Shown here one piece after another: positions 16,974 through 27,220 of a stretch of DNA of 64,000 bases. Position numbers and translations under genes: made by a program. Position 1 is the first letter of the stretch. Every line of letters begins with the position of its first letter. Below the pieces are notes generated by a model. The model saw nothing but the letters and a program-made list of their open reading frames with translations. It was not told the DNA's origin and searched no databases. This DNA is from JAJDXO01 sp965221855 (GTDB lineage Bacteria; Pseudomonadota; Alphaproteobacteria; Rhodospirillales; UBA2165): NCBI GenBank assembly GCA_965221855.1, contig CBDCSV010000001.1:496001-560000 (forward strand), given 5' to 3'.

Positions 16974-18644
16974 CTACGAGGCGCGCTTGCGAATCTGCTC
17001 GACGGTCGCCTGGGGCGTAATGATCTCGGGATCGGTGAGCATCTCGATCAGGACGGGCCCGGCGTGTTTGCCGCGCAGCTTCCGGTACGCATCCGTCAAT
17101 TCGCCCACATGCTCGATGCGCACCGCCGGAATATTCATTGAGCCGGCGAATTCGACGAAATCCGGATTGTCGATGTCGGTCGCGATATTCCGGCCGGGTA
17201 AGTTCAGTTCCTGGTGCATGCGGATGGACCCATATAGGCCGTTATTGAAGATGATCACCGCCAGGCGCAGGTTCTGCTTCGCCGCCATGACCAGTTCCTG
17301 CGCGTTCATCAGGAAGCACCCGTCTCCGGCATAGGCGAGAACCTCGCGCCCGGGGTAAAGCTGCGCCGCGGCGATGGCCGCCGAGATCGACGAGCCCATG
17401 GGCGCATTGATGGGACCCAGCAGCGTATGGGCGGCGCGGTAGCGGTGATGGCGGAGAACGAAATGGGTGTAGTTGCCGGCGCCCATGGTGACCACCGTAT
17501 CCCGGGGGACGAGGTCGCTCATGGCCGCGACGGCGGTTCCGGGATTCTCGCGGCCCGGAAAGTCGACCGGCCGGTGATAGGCCTCGTATCCGGCCCGGAG
17601 ACCCGCGAGCGCGTCCGGCCAGCCGGGCAGCGCCTCCGTGTCCAAATCCGTCAGCGCCGCACAGAAGGAATTCACGTCGGTGCAGATCGCCAGGCTGGGC
17701 TCGATGACCTTGCCGAACATGCTCTTGTCCGGCGCGATGTGGACGAGGCGGCGCTCCGGCCCGCCGTCGATCAATTTCTGGAACCGCATGGTCTCGATCT
17801 CGCCGACCTGTCCGCCGAGCACGATCAGGACATCCGCCGCCCCCGCATATCCGACCAGGCCGGGATCGGGCCCGACGCCCAACGAGCCGACGAAGCAGGG
17901 GTGGTCGTTGTCGATCAGGTCCTGGCGGCGAAAGCTCACGGCCGTCGGCAGGTCGAGGCTCCCGGCAAACGCCGCGATCCGGTCCCGCGCGGCCGCCGTC
18001 CAGCCCATCCCGCCGAGCAGCAGCAATGGCGCCCTGGCGGCGGCCAGCAGCTCGGCGAATTCGGACAGCGTCCCGGCATCCGGCGGGGCGTGGGCGGGCT
18101 CGGCCGGCTTGGGGGCGAAGGCTGGCACGGAAGACAACTGGATATCCTCCGGCAATCCAACGACGACAGGTCCGGGCCGTCCGGAAAGAGAGAGCGCGAC
18201 GGCTTCCTCCATGATCCCGGCGATGTCTTCGGCCCGGTTCGCGACGAAGACCCGTTTCGCCATCCCGCCATAGAAGGCGGCAAGATCGATCTCCTGAAAC
18301 GCCACGCGCCCTTCGGTGCCGGTGGTGGTATGGCCGACCAGCAGGATCATCGGCACGCCTTCCTGTTCGGCGGTATGAATGCCGATGGCCGCATTGCAGG
18401 CGCCGGGTCCGCGGGTCACCATGCACACGCCGGGCCTCCCGGTCAGGCAGGCGTAGGCCTCGGCCATATAGGCGGCGCCCCCTTCCTGGCGGCAGACATG
18501 GAGGGTGAAGCTGTTTCCCGCGTCGCGAACGGCGTCGAGAACGCCGAGGTAGCTCTCGCCGGGCACGCAATAGGCCCGGTCGATGCCGTTGGCCGCCAGA
18601 ATGTCGATAACCGTCTGGCCGCCGGTCCGTGTCTCGCCGCTCAT
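16974..18644 (-). CDS. Thiamine diphosphate-dependent enzyme, acetolactate synthase-like
   Basis: A 556-residue protein with the three-domain ThDP layout: an N-terminal Pyr domain with the catalytic Glu in CRQEGGAAYMAEAYACLTG, a central domain, and a C-terminal PP domain with the ThDP-binding GDGCFLMNAQELVMAAKQN and NNGLYGSI. It resembles the large family of acetolactate synthase and benzoylformate decarboxylase-like enzymes, without a match that fixes the substrate. The start at 18644 is the family-like N-terminus; the frame is open 104 codons further up but that part overlaps the divergent HisC-like gene. It is divergently transcribed from that gene. Confidence 0.85.
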   Translation of the reverse strand: MSGETRTGGQTVIDILAANGIDRAYCVPGESYLGVLDAVRDAGNSFTLHVCRQEGGAAYMAEAYACLTGRPGVCMVTRGPGACNAAIGIHTAEQEGVPMILLVGHTTTGTEGRVAFQEIDLAAFYGGMAKRVFVANRAEDIAGIMEEAVALSLSGRPGPVVVGLPEDIQLSSVPAFAPKPAEPAHAPPDAGTLSEFAELLAAARAPLLLLGGMGWTAAARDRIAAFAGSLDLPTAVSFRRQDLIDNDHPCFVGSLGVGPDPGLVGYAGAADVLIVLGGQVGEIETMRFQKLIDGGPERRLVHIAPDKSMFGKVIEPSLAICTDVNSFCAALTDLDTEALPGWPDALAGLRAGYEAYHRPVDFPGRENPGTAVAAMSDLVPRDTVVTMGAGNYTHFVLRHHRYRAAHTLLGPINAPMGSSISAAIAAAQLYPGREVLAYAGDGCFLMNAQELVMAAKQNLRLAVIIFNNGLYGSIRMHQELNLPGRNIATDIDNPDFVEFAGSMNIPAVRIEHVGELTDAYRKLRGKHAGPVLIEMLTDPEIITPQATVEQIRKRAS

Positions 18645-18801
18645 GCCGCTCTCCGTGAAGGTCCCGCATGATGATTTTGCATGGCTTTGGCGCGGAGGTA
18701 AAACATTGCCGGGCGGAGGTCTTTGTCCCGGATGATATGGTGGTAAGGCTTCGAGGCGGGTATCCGCCGCGGCCACGAATAACGAATTGGAGGAGAGCGC
18801 A

Positions 18802-19902
18802 ATGCCGGCGCCGGTAACGCCCAAGCCTGTCGCCCACCTGATCGAAGGCCCCAACTTCACGCCCGGGCGGGTGAACTGGGACGCCGGCGTCGAGGTCCAC
18901 AAGCTTTCAAACAATGAATTGCCGATCGGCAGCAGCCCGGCGGCGGTCGAGGCCATCCGGGAACACGCATCGTCGCTCTATATCTACGGCGATGCGGACG
19001 GGTTGCCCTTGGCAGTGGCGATTGCGGAACGCTTCGAACTCGATCCGGCGCGAATCGTCGTCGGGCCCGGTTCGGAGCAATTGATCAATTGGATCATCCA
19101 GGGCTGGGCGGACCGCGGCGACGAGGTTCTGTACCCCGAGCATGCCTTTCAGAGTTACCGCATCCGGGCCCGAATGTGCGGCGCCGTGCCCGTGGCCGCG
19201 CCGGAGACGGGTCTGCGGGCCGATATCCGGTCGCTGCTCGATGCGGTCACGCCGCGAACCAAGGTTGTGGTTGTCGCCAATCCCAACAACCCCACGGGCA
19301 CCCACATCCCGCTCGCCGAGGTCAAGGCCCTCCGCGAGGCCCTCCGGCCCGACGTGCTCCTGGTCGTTGACGAGGCATACTTCGAATATGTCAACGCGGC
19401 GGATTACGGCTCGGCCCTGCCGCTGGTCACCGCGGGCGGCGAAAATGTCATCGTCACCCGGACGTTTTCCAAGTTTTACGGCCTGGCGGGCCTGCGCGCC
19501 GGCTGGGCGCACGTGCCATCCGGCCTTGCCGCGCCGTTCTCGCGCGTTCGCGGGCCCTATCCCGTTTCGTCGCTCGCCATGGCGGGGGCGGCCGCGGCGC
19601 TGACCGATTTCGAATTTCAGGAACAGGCGAAAGCGCACAATGACAAATGGCTGCCCTGGCTGGCGTCCGAAGTCGAAAAACTGGGCTACGAGACCAGCCG
19701 GTCCGAGGCCAATTTCGTTCTCTTTCGCATACCCGGCGGGGCGGAGGCGGCACAGGCTCTCGAGGACGCGCTGACGGAAAAGGGCTTCATCGGCCGGACG
19801 GCGCATCAGAATGCGCTGCCGGACTGGATACGTTTTTCGGTCGGGACGGAAAAAGCAATGACCGGCCTCGTCGAGGAACTCAAGGCCTACGGCGGCAAAT
19901 AG
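18802..19902 (+). CDS. Histidinol-phosphate aminotransferase-like PLP enzyme
   Basis: A 366-residue fold-type I aminotransferase. The KLSNNELPIGSSP start, ANPNNPTGT, VVDEAYFEYV and TFSKFYGLAGLRAGW (PLP lysine in SK) are characteristic of HisC. The ATG at 18802 follows GGAGGA. Its place next to an amino-acid ABC transporter rather than a his operon suggests it may act on an imported amino acid, so I leave the symbol blank. Confidence 0.88.
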   Translation: MPAPVTPKPVAHLIEGPNFTPGRVNWDAGVEVHKLSNNELPIGSSPAAVEAIREHASSLYIYGDADGLPLAVAIAERFELDPARIVVGPGSEQLINWIIQGWADRGDEVLYPEHAFQSYRIRARMCGAVPVAAPETGLRADIRSLLDAVTPRTKVVVVANPNNPTGTHIPLAEVKALREALRPDVLLVVDEAYFEYVNAADYGSALPLVTAGGENVIVTRTFSKFYGLAGLRAGWAHVPSGLAAPFSRVRGPYPVSSLAMAGAAAALTDFEFQEQAKAHNDKWLPWLASEVEKLGYETSRSEANFVLFRIPGGAEAAQALEDALTEKGFIGRTAHQNALPDWIRFSVGTEKAMTGLVEELKAYGGK

Positions 19903-19992
19903 CTGAGCTTATTTGGTTCGACGGCGCCTCCAAGTCCGTTCTAAGATGATCCGGTTAAACGATTGTCAGATGAAGTAGCTGGGAGGATTTCC

Positions 19993-21039
19993 ATGAAACG
20001 CTTCTACAAACCCGGGCTGGTTGCGGGCTTGTCGATCATGGCCGCCGCGGCGGCCGCGGTCACGACGCTGTCCGCCGCGCCCGCCAAGGCGGATCGGCTC
20101 GCCGACGTAAAAAAGGCCGGCATTCTGCACTGCGGCGTCGTGCCTGGTGTGCCGGGATACGCCTTTCCCAACAAGGAAGGCAAAATGGTCGGTTTCGACG
20201 TCGATCTGTGCAAGGCCATTGCCGCGGCCGTGCTGGGTGACGCCAACAAAATCAAGACGACGAAGATGAAACTGCCGGTCGCCTTCAACGCCATGAAGGC
20301 GGGCACCGTGGATGTGGTGACGCACCGTTTCACCTGGACCTTCGGCCGCGACGTCGGCCAGGGCCTCGACTTTACGAGGGTCATGGTTTTCGACGGGCAG
20401 GGATTCATGGTCCGGAAGAAGCTGGGCGTGAAATCGGGCAAGGAACTGAACGGCGCGACCTTCTGCCTCCCCGCCGGCGCGACGACGGAAGCGAACGTAT
20501 CGGACTACTTCCGGATTCACGGCATGACCTTCAAGCAGGTGACCTTCGGCAGCATGGGCGAGGCCCAGAAGGCCTATGACCAGGGCCGTTGCGATGTGTT
20601 CGTTACCGATAAATTCGGCCTCGGGGCGCGGCGCTTGGCGATGACCAACCCGGCCGAACACATGATCCTGCCGGAGACCATTTCCAACGAGCCCATCTCC
20701 CCGATGGTGGGCCATGGCGACCAGGTCTGGAAGGACATCGTCGTCTGGACGTTCAACGCCCTCATCTCGGCGGAAGAGTTGGGCATCACCAGCAAGAACA
20801 TCGACAAGATGCGCGCGGAGTCCACCAACCCATTCGTCCAGCGGCTTCTCGGAAAAACCGGTCAGTTCGGCAACAAAATCGGGCTCGGAGACGATTGGGC
20901 GTACAATGCGATCAAGGCGGTCGGCAACTACGGAGAGATTTGGGAGAACAATTTCGGCAAACACGGCCTCGGCATGGCGCGCGGCGCCAACGAGTTGTAC
21001 ACCAATGGCGGCCTCCTGATCGCGCCGCCGTTCCGTTAA
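19993..21039 (+). CDS. aapJ: General L-amino-acid ABC transporter substrate-binding protein (AapJ/BztA type)
   Basis: A 348-residue periplasmic binding protein with a signal peptide (cleaved near residue 34, after APAKA). It shows the AapJ/BztA pattern: GFDVDLCKAIAAAVLGD, a TTWT-type HRFTWTFGRDVGQGLDF segment, DGQGFMVRKKLG and WAYNAIKAVGNYGEIWENN. The GGGAGG site precedes the ATG by seven bases. It is the first gene of a complete aapJQMP operon, and a hairpin follows it. AapJ/BztA systems take up many amino acids, notably Glu and Asp. Confidence 0.94.
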   Translation: MKRFYKPGLVAGLSIMAAAAAAVTTLSAAPAKADRLADVKKAGILHCGVVPGVPGYAFPNKEGKMVGFDVDLCKAIAAAVLGDANKIKTTKMKLPVAFNAMKAGTVDVVTHRFTWTFGRDVGQGLDFTRVMVFDGQGFMVRKKLGVKSGKELNGATFCLPAGATTEANVSDYFRIHGMTFKQVTFGSMGEAQKAYDQGRCDVFVTDKFGLGARRLAMTNPAEHMILPETISNEPISPMVGHGDQVWKDIVVWTFNALISAEELGITSKNIDKMRAESTNPFVQRLLGKTGQFGNKIGLGDDWAYNAIKAVGNYGEIWENNFGKHGLGMARGANELYTNGGLLIAPPFR

Positions 21040-21068
21040 GCCGCCTCTATCGTCATACAAAATACATG

Positions 21069-21104
21069 GCCGGGTGCCCTCGACAGGATTTGAGGTCACC
21101 CGGC
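21069..21104 (+). terminator. Intercistronic hairpin after binding-protein gene
   Basis: GCCGGGTG (21069-21076) pairs with CACCCGGC (21097-21104), with an additional CCTC/GAGG inside, and is followed by ATTTTGTT. Such hairpins between the binding-protein gene and the permease genes of ABC operons act as partial terminators or mRNA stabilisers and keep the binding protein in excess. The function here is inferred from position and structure. Confidence 0.6.
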
Positions 21105-21126
21105 ACATTTTGTTCCGGCGAAGACC

Positions 21127-22290
21127 ATGAACGATTTGCTCAGCTACTGGCGCAGGGGAAGCGTCCGCTCCCTGACCTATCAATGGGGGCTGGTGGCCGC
21201 GATCGTTCTCGCGCTGCTATGGCTGTTCGATACCGCCAACACCAATTTGGACCGCCTCGGCATTCAAACGGGCTTCGGTTTTCTGGACGACGAAGCCGGG
21301 TTTCAAATCAGCCAGGCCGTTTTCCCGTATACGGCTCAATCCACTTACCTCGATGCGCTGCTCGTAACGTTTTCGAATACGATCATCGTATCGCTGATAG
21401 CGGCGCTTCTTGCCACCCTTCTCGGGTTCTTCATCGCGCTTTCCAGGCTTTCCGATAATCTCCTGCTTCGAAAATTCGGCGATGTCTACGTCGAGATGTT
21501 CCGCAACGTTCCGCTGCTGCTTCAGCTCTTTTTCTGGTATTTCGCCGCGTTGAAACTGCTGCCGGGGAAGCGGGAGTCGATCAATCTTTTCGATGCGGCT
21601 TTTCTGAATATCGAGGGATTTGTCGTTCCGGCGCCGGTGTTCGAGGCCGGCGCATCGGCGGTCATCTGGGCCATCGTCATTTCATTCGTTCTGGCGTTCG
21701 GCATTTGGCGATGGGCGAAGAACCGGCAGGTCAGAACGGGCGAGCCCTTTCCGTCCTTCATCGCCGGCTTGGGCATCATCATCATCATTCCGTTCGCCGT
21801 CGCGTGGATCCAGGACTTTCCGGTCTCCTGGGAAATTCCGAAATTCGGCCGCTTCAACTTCGAAGGCGGCGTCGCCCTTCAGCCCGAATTTACCGCGATG
21901 CTGATCGGCCTCACTTTGTATAACGGCGCCTTCATCGGCGAAATTATCCGGGCGGGCATATTGTCCGTTCACAAGGGACAGCGGGAAGCCGCCAATTCCA
22001 TCGGCTTGACCCAAATGCAGGTATATTCCCAGATAATCGTTCCCCAGGCGATGCGCCTGATCATTCCGCCGCTGACCAACCAGTACTTGAACCTGACGAA
22101 ATCGACGGCGCTCGCGGCGGCCGTCGGTTATCCCGATTTCTTTTGGGCGCTGAGCGGCGCCATGGCGGCCCAGACCGGACAGGTCCTCGAGCTTCAGGCC
22201 ATTACCCTGTTCGGCTATCTCGGGGTCAGTCTGTTCATCGCCGCGATCATGGCGGTCTACAACCGTGCAACCCGCATTCCGGAAAGGTAG
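21127..22290 (+). CDS. aapQ: Amino-acid ABC transporter permease (AapQ/BztB type)
   Basis: A 387-residue inner-membrane permease with about eight membrane segments. It begins LTYQWGLVAAIVLALLWLF and has the HisM/AapQ-type cytoplasmic coupling loop HKGQREAANSIGLTQMQVYS, with the LIIPPLTNQYLNLTKSTALA end. Length is typical for AapQ, which is longer than ordinary polar amino-acid permeases because of an inserted loop. It pairs with the AapM-type permease that starts eight bases downstream. Confidence 0.94.
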   Translation: MNDLLSYWRRGSVRSLTYQWGLVAAIVLALLWLFDTANTNLDRLGIQTGFGFLDDEAGFQISQAVFPYTAQSTYLDALLVTFSNTIIVSLIAALLATLLGFFIALSRLSDNLLLRKFGDVYVEMFRNVPLLLQLFFWYFAALKLLPGKRESINLFDAAFLNIEGFVVPAPVFEAGASAVIWAIVISFVLAFGIWRWAKNRQVRTGEPFPSFIAGLGIIIIIPFAVAWIQDFPVSWEIPKFGRFNFEGGVALQPEFTAMLIGLTLYNGAFIGEIIRAGILSVHKGQREAANSIGLTQMQVYSQIIVPQAMRLIIPPLTNQYLNLTKSTALAAAVGYPDFFWALSGAMAAQTGQVLELQAITLFGYLGVSLFIAAIMAVYNRATRIPER

Positions 22291-22297
22291 AGAGACC

Positions 22298-23407
22298 ATG
22301 GAACCCGCTCTCAGGCCTTTCATCGAACCGCAGCCGCCGCCCTTGCAATCCTCCGGTCTTGTCGGATGGCTCCGGGCGAACTTCTTCTCCAGCTGGTTCA
22401 ACACATTCGTCACCCTGGCCCTCCTGTGGGTGATCTACCAGATCGGCGGCTTCGTCATCAATTGGGGGATCATCAACGCCAATTGGGTCGGGGATTCCGC
22501 CAAATCCTGTCCAAACATCGATGGCGCGTGCTGGGCCTTCGTCATCGAGCGCTGGCGTTTGCTTGTCTATGGGCTTTATCCGAAGGAACTCTATTGGCGG
22601 GTCAACATTTTCTATCTTTTGGGCGCCCTGACGATCATCGCCTTTGTATTTTCCTTCGGCCCGGCCACGAGGAAACTGCGCCTGACCATGTTCATCGGCT
22701 TCCCCATCGCCGCTTATATTTTCCTGGTCGGCGGGGTTTTCGGCCTCGAGCACATCACGCCCGAAAGCTTCGGCGGTTTGCTGCTGACCCTGGTGATCGC
22801 CACCGTCGGCATATTCGGCTCCATACCGCTGGGCCTCATCCTGGCCCTCGGCAGGACTTCCGACCTGAAGGTCATCAGCAAGGTCTGCACCTATTTCATC
22901 GAGTTCTGGCGGGGCGTTCCGCACATCGCGGTCATCGTCATGTTCGTCGCCCTGCTGCCCATATTCATCCCCGACGGCAACAAGATCGACATTGTCGTGC
23001 GCGCGTTCATCGCGTTCGCGGCATTCAACTCGGCCTACATGGCGGAGGTATTCCGCGGCGGCCTGCAATCCATACCATCGGGCCAGTTCGAGGCGTCGAA
23101 AGCCATCGGGCTCTCCTACTGGAAAATGATGGGCTACATCATTCTGCCCCAGGCGATCCGCAATTCGGTGCCGGCGCTGGTCAATACCTGCATCAGTATC
23201 TTCAAGGAGACGACGATCGTGCTGTTGATCGGGTTCAGCGATTTCCTGGGTATCATCCAGCTGTCCCTGGAGGACCCGAAATGGCTGGGCCCGCCGCATA
23301 TATTCAGCTCGGCCTATGTCTTCGCGGCGATTGTCTACTTTACCTTTACCTACGGCATGTCGAAATATTCGCTGCGGCTGGAAAACCGCAGCAACGTTGC
23401 GCAATAG
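22298..23407 (+). CDS. aapM: Amino-acid ABC transporter permease (AapM/BztC type)
   Basis: A 369-residue permease that starts MEPALRPFIEPQPPPLQSSG and has about eight hydrophobic segments. The coupling loop is RGGLQSIPSGQFEASKAIGL, followed by IRNSVPALVNTCISIFKETT. The ATG at 22298 gives the family-like N-terminus; the open frame from 22265 overlaps the upstream gene. Its two-permease operon with AapQ-type and ATPase genes is the standard Aap/Bzt layout. Confidence 0.94.
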   Translation: MEPALRPFIEPQPPPLQSSGLVGWLRANFFSSWFNTFVTLALLWVIYQIGGFVINWGIINANWVGDSAKSCPNIDGACWAFVIERWRLLVYGLYPKELYWRVNIFYLLGALTIIAFVFSFGPATRKLRLTMFIGFPIAAYIFLVGGVFGLEHITPESFGGLLLTLVIATVGIFGSIPLGLILALGRTSDLKVISKVCTYFIEFWRGVPHIAVIVMFVALLPIFIPDGNKIDIVVRAFIAFAAFNSAYMAEVFRGGLQSIPSGQFEASKAIGLSYWKMMGYIILPQAIRNSVPALVNTCISIFKETTIVLLIGFSDFLGIIQLSLEDPKWLGPPHIFSSAYVFAAIVYFTFTYGMSKYSLRLENRSNVAQ

Positions 23408-23425
23408 GAACCGATTGGAACGGCG

Positions 23426-24169
23426 ATGCCGGACGAACCCGTAATCATCTTCGACAAGGTCAACAAGTGGTTCGGTGATTTTCACGTGCTGCGGGACATC
23501 GATCTGGATGTGGCGCGGGGTGAGAAGATCGTTATTTGCGGGCCGTCGGGATCGGGCAAATCGACCTTGATCCGCTGTATCAACAGATTGGAAGAGCATC
23601 AAAAGGGAAGAATCATCGTCGACGGCATCGAGTTGACCGACGATCTCAAGAACATCGATTCGATCCGCTCCGAGGTCGGCATGGTCTTCCAGTCGTTCAA
23701 CCTGTTTCCCCATATATCGGTGCTCGAAAACCTGGTCATCGGCCAGCATCTGGTCCGGAGAATGCCGAAGGCCGATGCCGAGGAAGTCGCCATGACGTAT
23801 CTCGAGCGGGTCAAGATCGCCGACCAGGCCGACAAGTTTCCGGGCCAGCTCTCCGGCGGTCAGCAGCAGCGGGTCGCCATTGCAAGGTCCCTCTGCATGA
23901 AACCGAGGATCATGCTGTTCGACGAAGTGACCTCGGCCCTCGATCCCGAAATGGTCAAGGAAGTGCTCGACGTGATGATCGATCTGGCGCCGGAAGGCAT
24001 GACCATGCTGGTCGTCACCCACGAGATGGGCTTCGCCCGCGAGGTCGCCGACCGGGTCGTGTTCATGGACGAGGGCCAGATCATCGAGGAAAACAAACCC
24101 GGTCCGTTTTTCGATGCGCCCCGGTCGGACCGGGCCAAACTTTTTCTTAGCCAGATACTCAGGCAGTAG
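23426..24169 (+). CDS. aapP: Amino-acid ABC transporter ATP-binding protein (AapP/BztD type)
   Basis: A 247-residue ABC ATPase with a Walker A (GPSGSGKST), a Q-loop (FQSFNLF), an LSGGQQQR signature, a Walker B (IMLFDEVTSALD, ending SALDPE) and an H-loop (VVTHE). It drives the aapJQM transporter from the cytoplasmic face. It ends the operon; about 80 bp separate it from the convergent HD-domain gene. Confidence 0.96.
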   Translation: MPDEPVIIFDKVNKWFGDFHVLRDIDLDVARGEKIVICGPSGSGKSTLIRCINRLEEHQKGRIIVDGIELTDDLKNIDSIRSEVGMVFQSFNLFPHISVLENLVIGQHLVRRMPKADAEEVAMTYLERVKIADQADKFPGQLSGGQQQRVAIARSLCMKPRIMLFDEVTSALDPEMVKEVLDVMIDLAPEGMTMLVVTHEMGFAREVADRVVFMDEGQIIEENKPGPFFDAPRSDRAKLFLSQILRQ

Positions 24170-24249
24170 CCCACCGGGCTTTTCCGGTCCGCCGCGGGCC
24201 GGATGCCCGAACAGGCCGGGGCGCGACGTTCTACCGGTGAGGTCCTGGC

Positions 24250-25008
24250 CTATAGCCCGTTGCTCGGCCGCCGCAGGGTTCGCCAGATGTGCGACGCCGA
24301 GGTGTTGTCGTTGCCGAGGCCTTCCTCGGGCGCGTGGAAGTGATCGGCCAGCACGTCCTCGAACTCGTCCCACTCCAGGACCATGTTGTGGTCGAAGGCG
24401 TAGTGGTCGTTCTTGCAGATTTCCAGGGCCGAGCCGTACCACTTGTGGTTCCGGGCGTATTCGTAATCCCGCTTGATGTAGTCCTCGGGCTCGTAGCCTT
24501 CGCCGAAGAACTTGATGTAGAGCTCGGGATACTCGTAGCCGTTCTCGGGATCGGCGAAGAACCGGACGCACTGGTGATAGCGGATCGCCCAGGCGACCTC
24601 TTCGTCCACATAGGGCCCGATCATCGCCGCGCCCCAATAGCCGTGGTCCGAGCGGATGAAACTGGAAACCGCCAGATCGTGGAGCAGGCAGGCGAGGATC
24701 ATCTTGCGGCCGACGCCGTTCCGGCGGGCGAGACGCGCGCTCTGCAGCAGGTGTTGCTGGCCGCCGATGGCGAACCGGCAGCGGACGAAGTCGAGCAGGC
24801 CGGGCTTGTCGGGCATCGCCGGAAGGCGCGGATCGTCGCCCATGAAAACCGTCTTGCCGGGCGTCAGCTGCCCGCCCCCCCGGCGGTACTGCCCGTGTTC
24901 GCCTTGGCCCAGGGCGTAGAGGTTCTGGCGCAGGAAGATCTTGTTTTCGAGCTCCCTGATCGCCGCTTCCTCGGCTTCGTCGGCGAGTTCCGACAACGTC
25001 CGGGTCAT
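24250..25008 (-). CDS. HD-domain protein of unknown function
   Basis: A 252-residue protein with an HD-type metal centre: CLLHDLAVSSFIRSDHGYWG followed by IRYHQCVRF give the HD pair plus further histidines. The family includes phosphohydrolases and mixed-valent diiron oxygenases of the PhnZ/MIOX kind, and the sequence does not decide between them. The C-terminal part is rich in acidic and aromatic residues. Its start overlaps the region right after the thiolase stop, so the two are co-transcribed. Confidence 0.65.
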   Translation of the reverse strand: MTRTLSELADEAEEAAIRELENKIFLRQNLYALGQGEHGQYRRGGGQLTPGKTVFMGDDPRLPAMPDKPGLLDFVRCRFAIGGQQHLLQSARLARRNGVGRKMILACLLHDLAVSSFIRSDHGYWGAAMIGPYVDEEVAWAIRYHQCVRFFADPENGYEYPELYIKFFGEGYEPEDYIKRDYEYARNHKWYGSALEICKNDHYAFDHNMVLEWDEFEDVLADHFHAPEEGLGNDNTSASHIWRTLRRPSNGL

Positions 25009-25009
25009 G

Positions 25010-26194
<1,185 letters not shown>

Positions 26195-26205
26195 GTCAGG
26201 CCGTC

Positions 26206-26640
26206 TCAGGTCGCCGCGCCCCGCCCGCGAAGCAGGGCCACTCCCGTCGCCCCCCACAGCAGCGGCAATGCGGCATCGACGATGATCCAGACCAGCGTGA
26301 CGGTTTCATAGGGGATGGCCGTAAACCCGGGACTCAGCAGGTTGAACCAGTTCCACAGGTACAGGATGCCGAAGAACAGGAGCCCGAAGAACAGGGTGTT
26401 GGCGACGAGGAAAGCCCGGGAAACCGGCCCGTCCCCGCCCTCGCTGTCCACGGCCCGCTTGCACTGCCAGGCGGCGGCCACGCCCACGACGATGGCCAGG
26501 GCCATCAGCGGATTGAGGATCGTCCAGAGCGGGGAGTAGGGCTGACCGTCGGCCGAGACATGATAAAGCGGCTCCACCACCGTTTGCACCGCCACGACCA
26601 CGGCCACGGCGATAAGATAAAAACCAGCGATACGTTTCAT
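26206..26640 (-). CDS. Small integral membrane protein of unknown function
   Basis: A 144-residue protein with four hydrophobic helices (around residues 5-22, 40-60, 75-98 and 115-135). No named domain was recognised. It precedes the thiolase gene by 11 bp on the same strand and is probably the first gene of that small operon. GGAGG-like bases lie just upstream of the ATG. Confidence 0.6.
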   Translation of the reverse strand: MKRIAGFYLIAVAVVVAVQTVVEPLYHVSADGQPYSPLWTILNPLMALAIVVGVAAAWQCKRAVDSEGGDGPVSRAFLVANTLFFGLLFFGILYLWNWFNLLSPGFTAIPYETVTLVWIIVDAALPLLWGATGVALLRGRGAAT

Positions 26641-26763
26641 GGGTCCTCCTTACCCGATTCCCGCCGAGGGGAGCAAGCGCCCCGGAGCGCATCGGCCCAT
26701 CGGGGGGCGTTGGAATATATTTCCAACGAAAATTTCGATTCAGGCCCGATCGCGTGGGCCGTA

Positions 26764-26793
26764 ATGGACATTCATGGACATTAATGGACATTT
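26764..26793. repeat. Three tandem 10-bp units ATGGACATTN
   Basis: ATGGACATTC, ATGGACATTA and ATGGACATTT follow one another without gaps. No coding frame uses them. Function unknown; it may be slippage or a remnant of a repeat family. Confidence 0.7.
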
Positions 26794-27027
26794 GATGACT
26801 TGGTTAAATTCCAATTCGGCGCCTTTGCGCGCATTTTTGCGCGCGGGAACCCCAAGGAAATTCATATGGCGAAATCATGGGGCGAGACCCGCGAACCATG
26901 CTCCCTTATCCATATGTGCGATTGGCCGCCGGAGTCCACCCCCCCACACCCTTCGGGGGGAGAGGGTGCAAAATTACCACGGAGCACACGGAGATCACGG
27001 AGGTTGGGAGGGAGTTTCGATGGCGTC

Positions 27028-27202
27028 CCCTCTCCCCCTTCTTCAGGGGGAGAGGGTCAGGGTGAGGGGGTCACAAAAAAAGGGGGAAGGGGTCATAGAG
27101 CCGGGGGCGATATGAAAATTCCCCCTCACCCAGCTTCGGCTAAGCCGGGCTCCCGCCCGCCAAGCCTCCGCAACCCTCTCCCCCTGAAGAAGGGGGAGAG
27201 GG
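27028..27202. repeat. Inverted pair of REP-like palindromes
   Basis: CCCTCTCCCCCT and its complement form a 12-bp perfect stem with a TCTTC loop at 27028-27056. The same stem with a GAAGA loop recurs inverted at 27174-27202. Matching flanks (GGGTGAGGGGG after the first and its complement before the second) show that the two are copies of one unit placed head to head. A weaker relative, CACCCT/AGGGTG, is at 26947-26968. They look like REP/BIME-type intergenic repeats. Confidence 0.75.
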
Positions 27203-27220
27203 AATATGGGGGGGGTGCCG

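Larger units (their letters stand above)
26641..27220. other. 580-bp repeat-rich intergenic region upstream of lepB
   Basis: No gene is supported here; open frames are short and follow repeats. It contains three 10-bp tandem units (26764-26793), three palindromes (26947-26968, 27028-27056 and 27174-27202), and a phrase ACCACGGAGCACACGGAGAT (26976-26995) that repeats ACGGAG. This is the place where the acpS - lepB linkage was broken, and repeat accumulation is consistent with an old junction. Confidence 0.7.

Noticed and set aside
22247..24637. 796-residue minus-strand open frame
   Set aside because: It is antisense to the aapQ end, aapM and aapP, whose protein motifs are clear; its own sequence is low-complexity charged text with no domain, as expected for the complement of high-GC genes.
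26764..26793. CRISPR array
   Set aside because: Only three contiguous 10-bp units with no spacers; no cas genes in the window.
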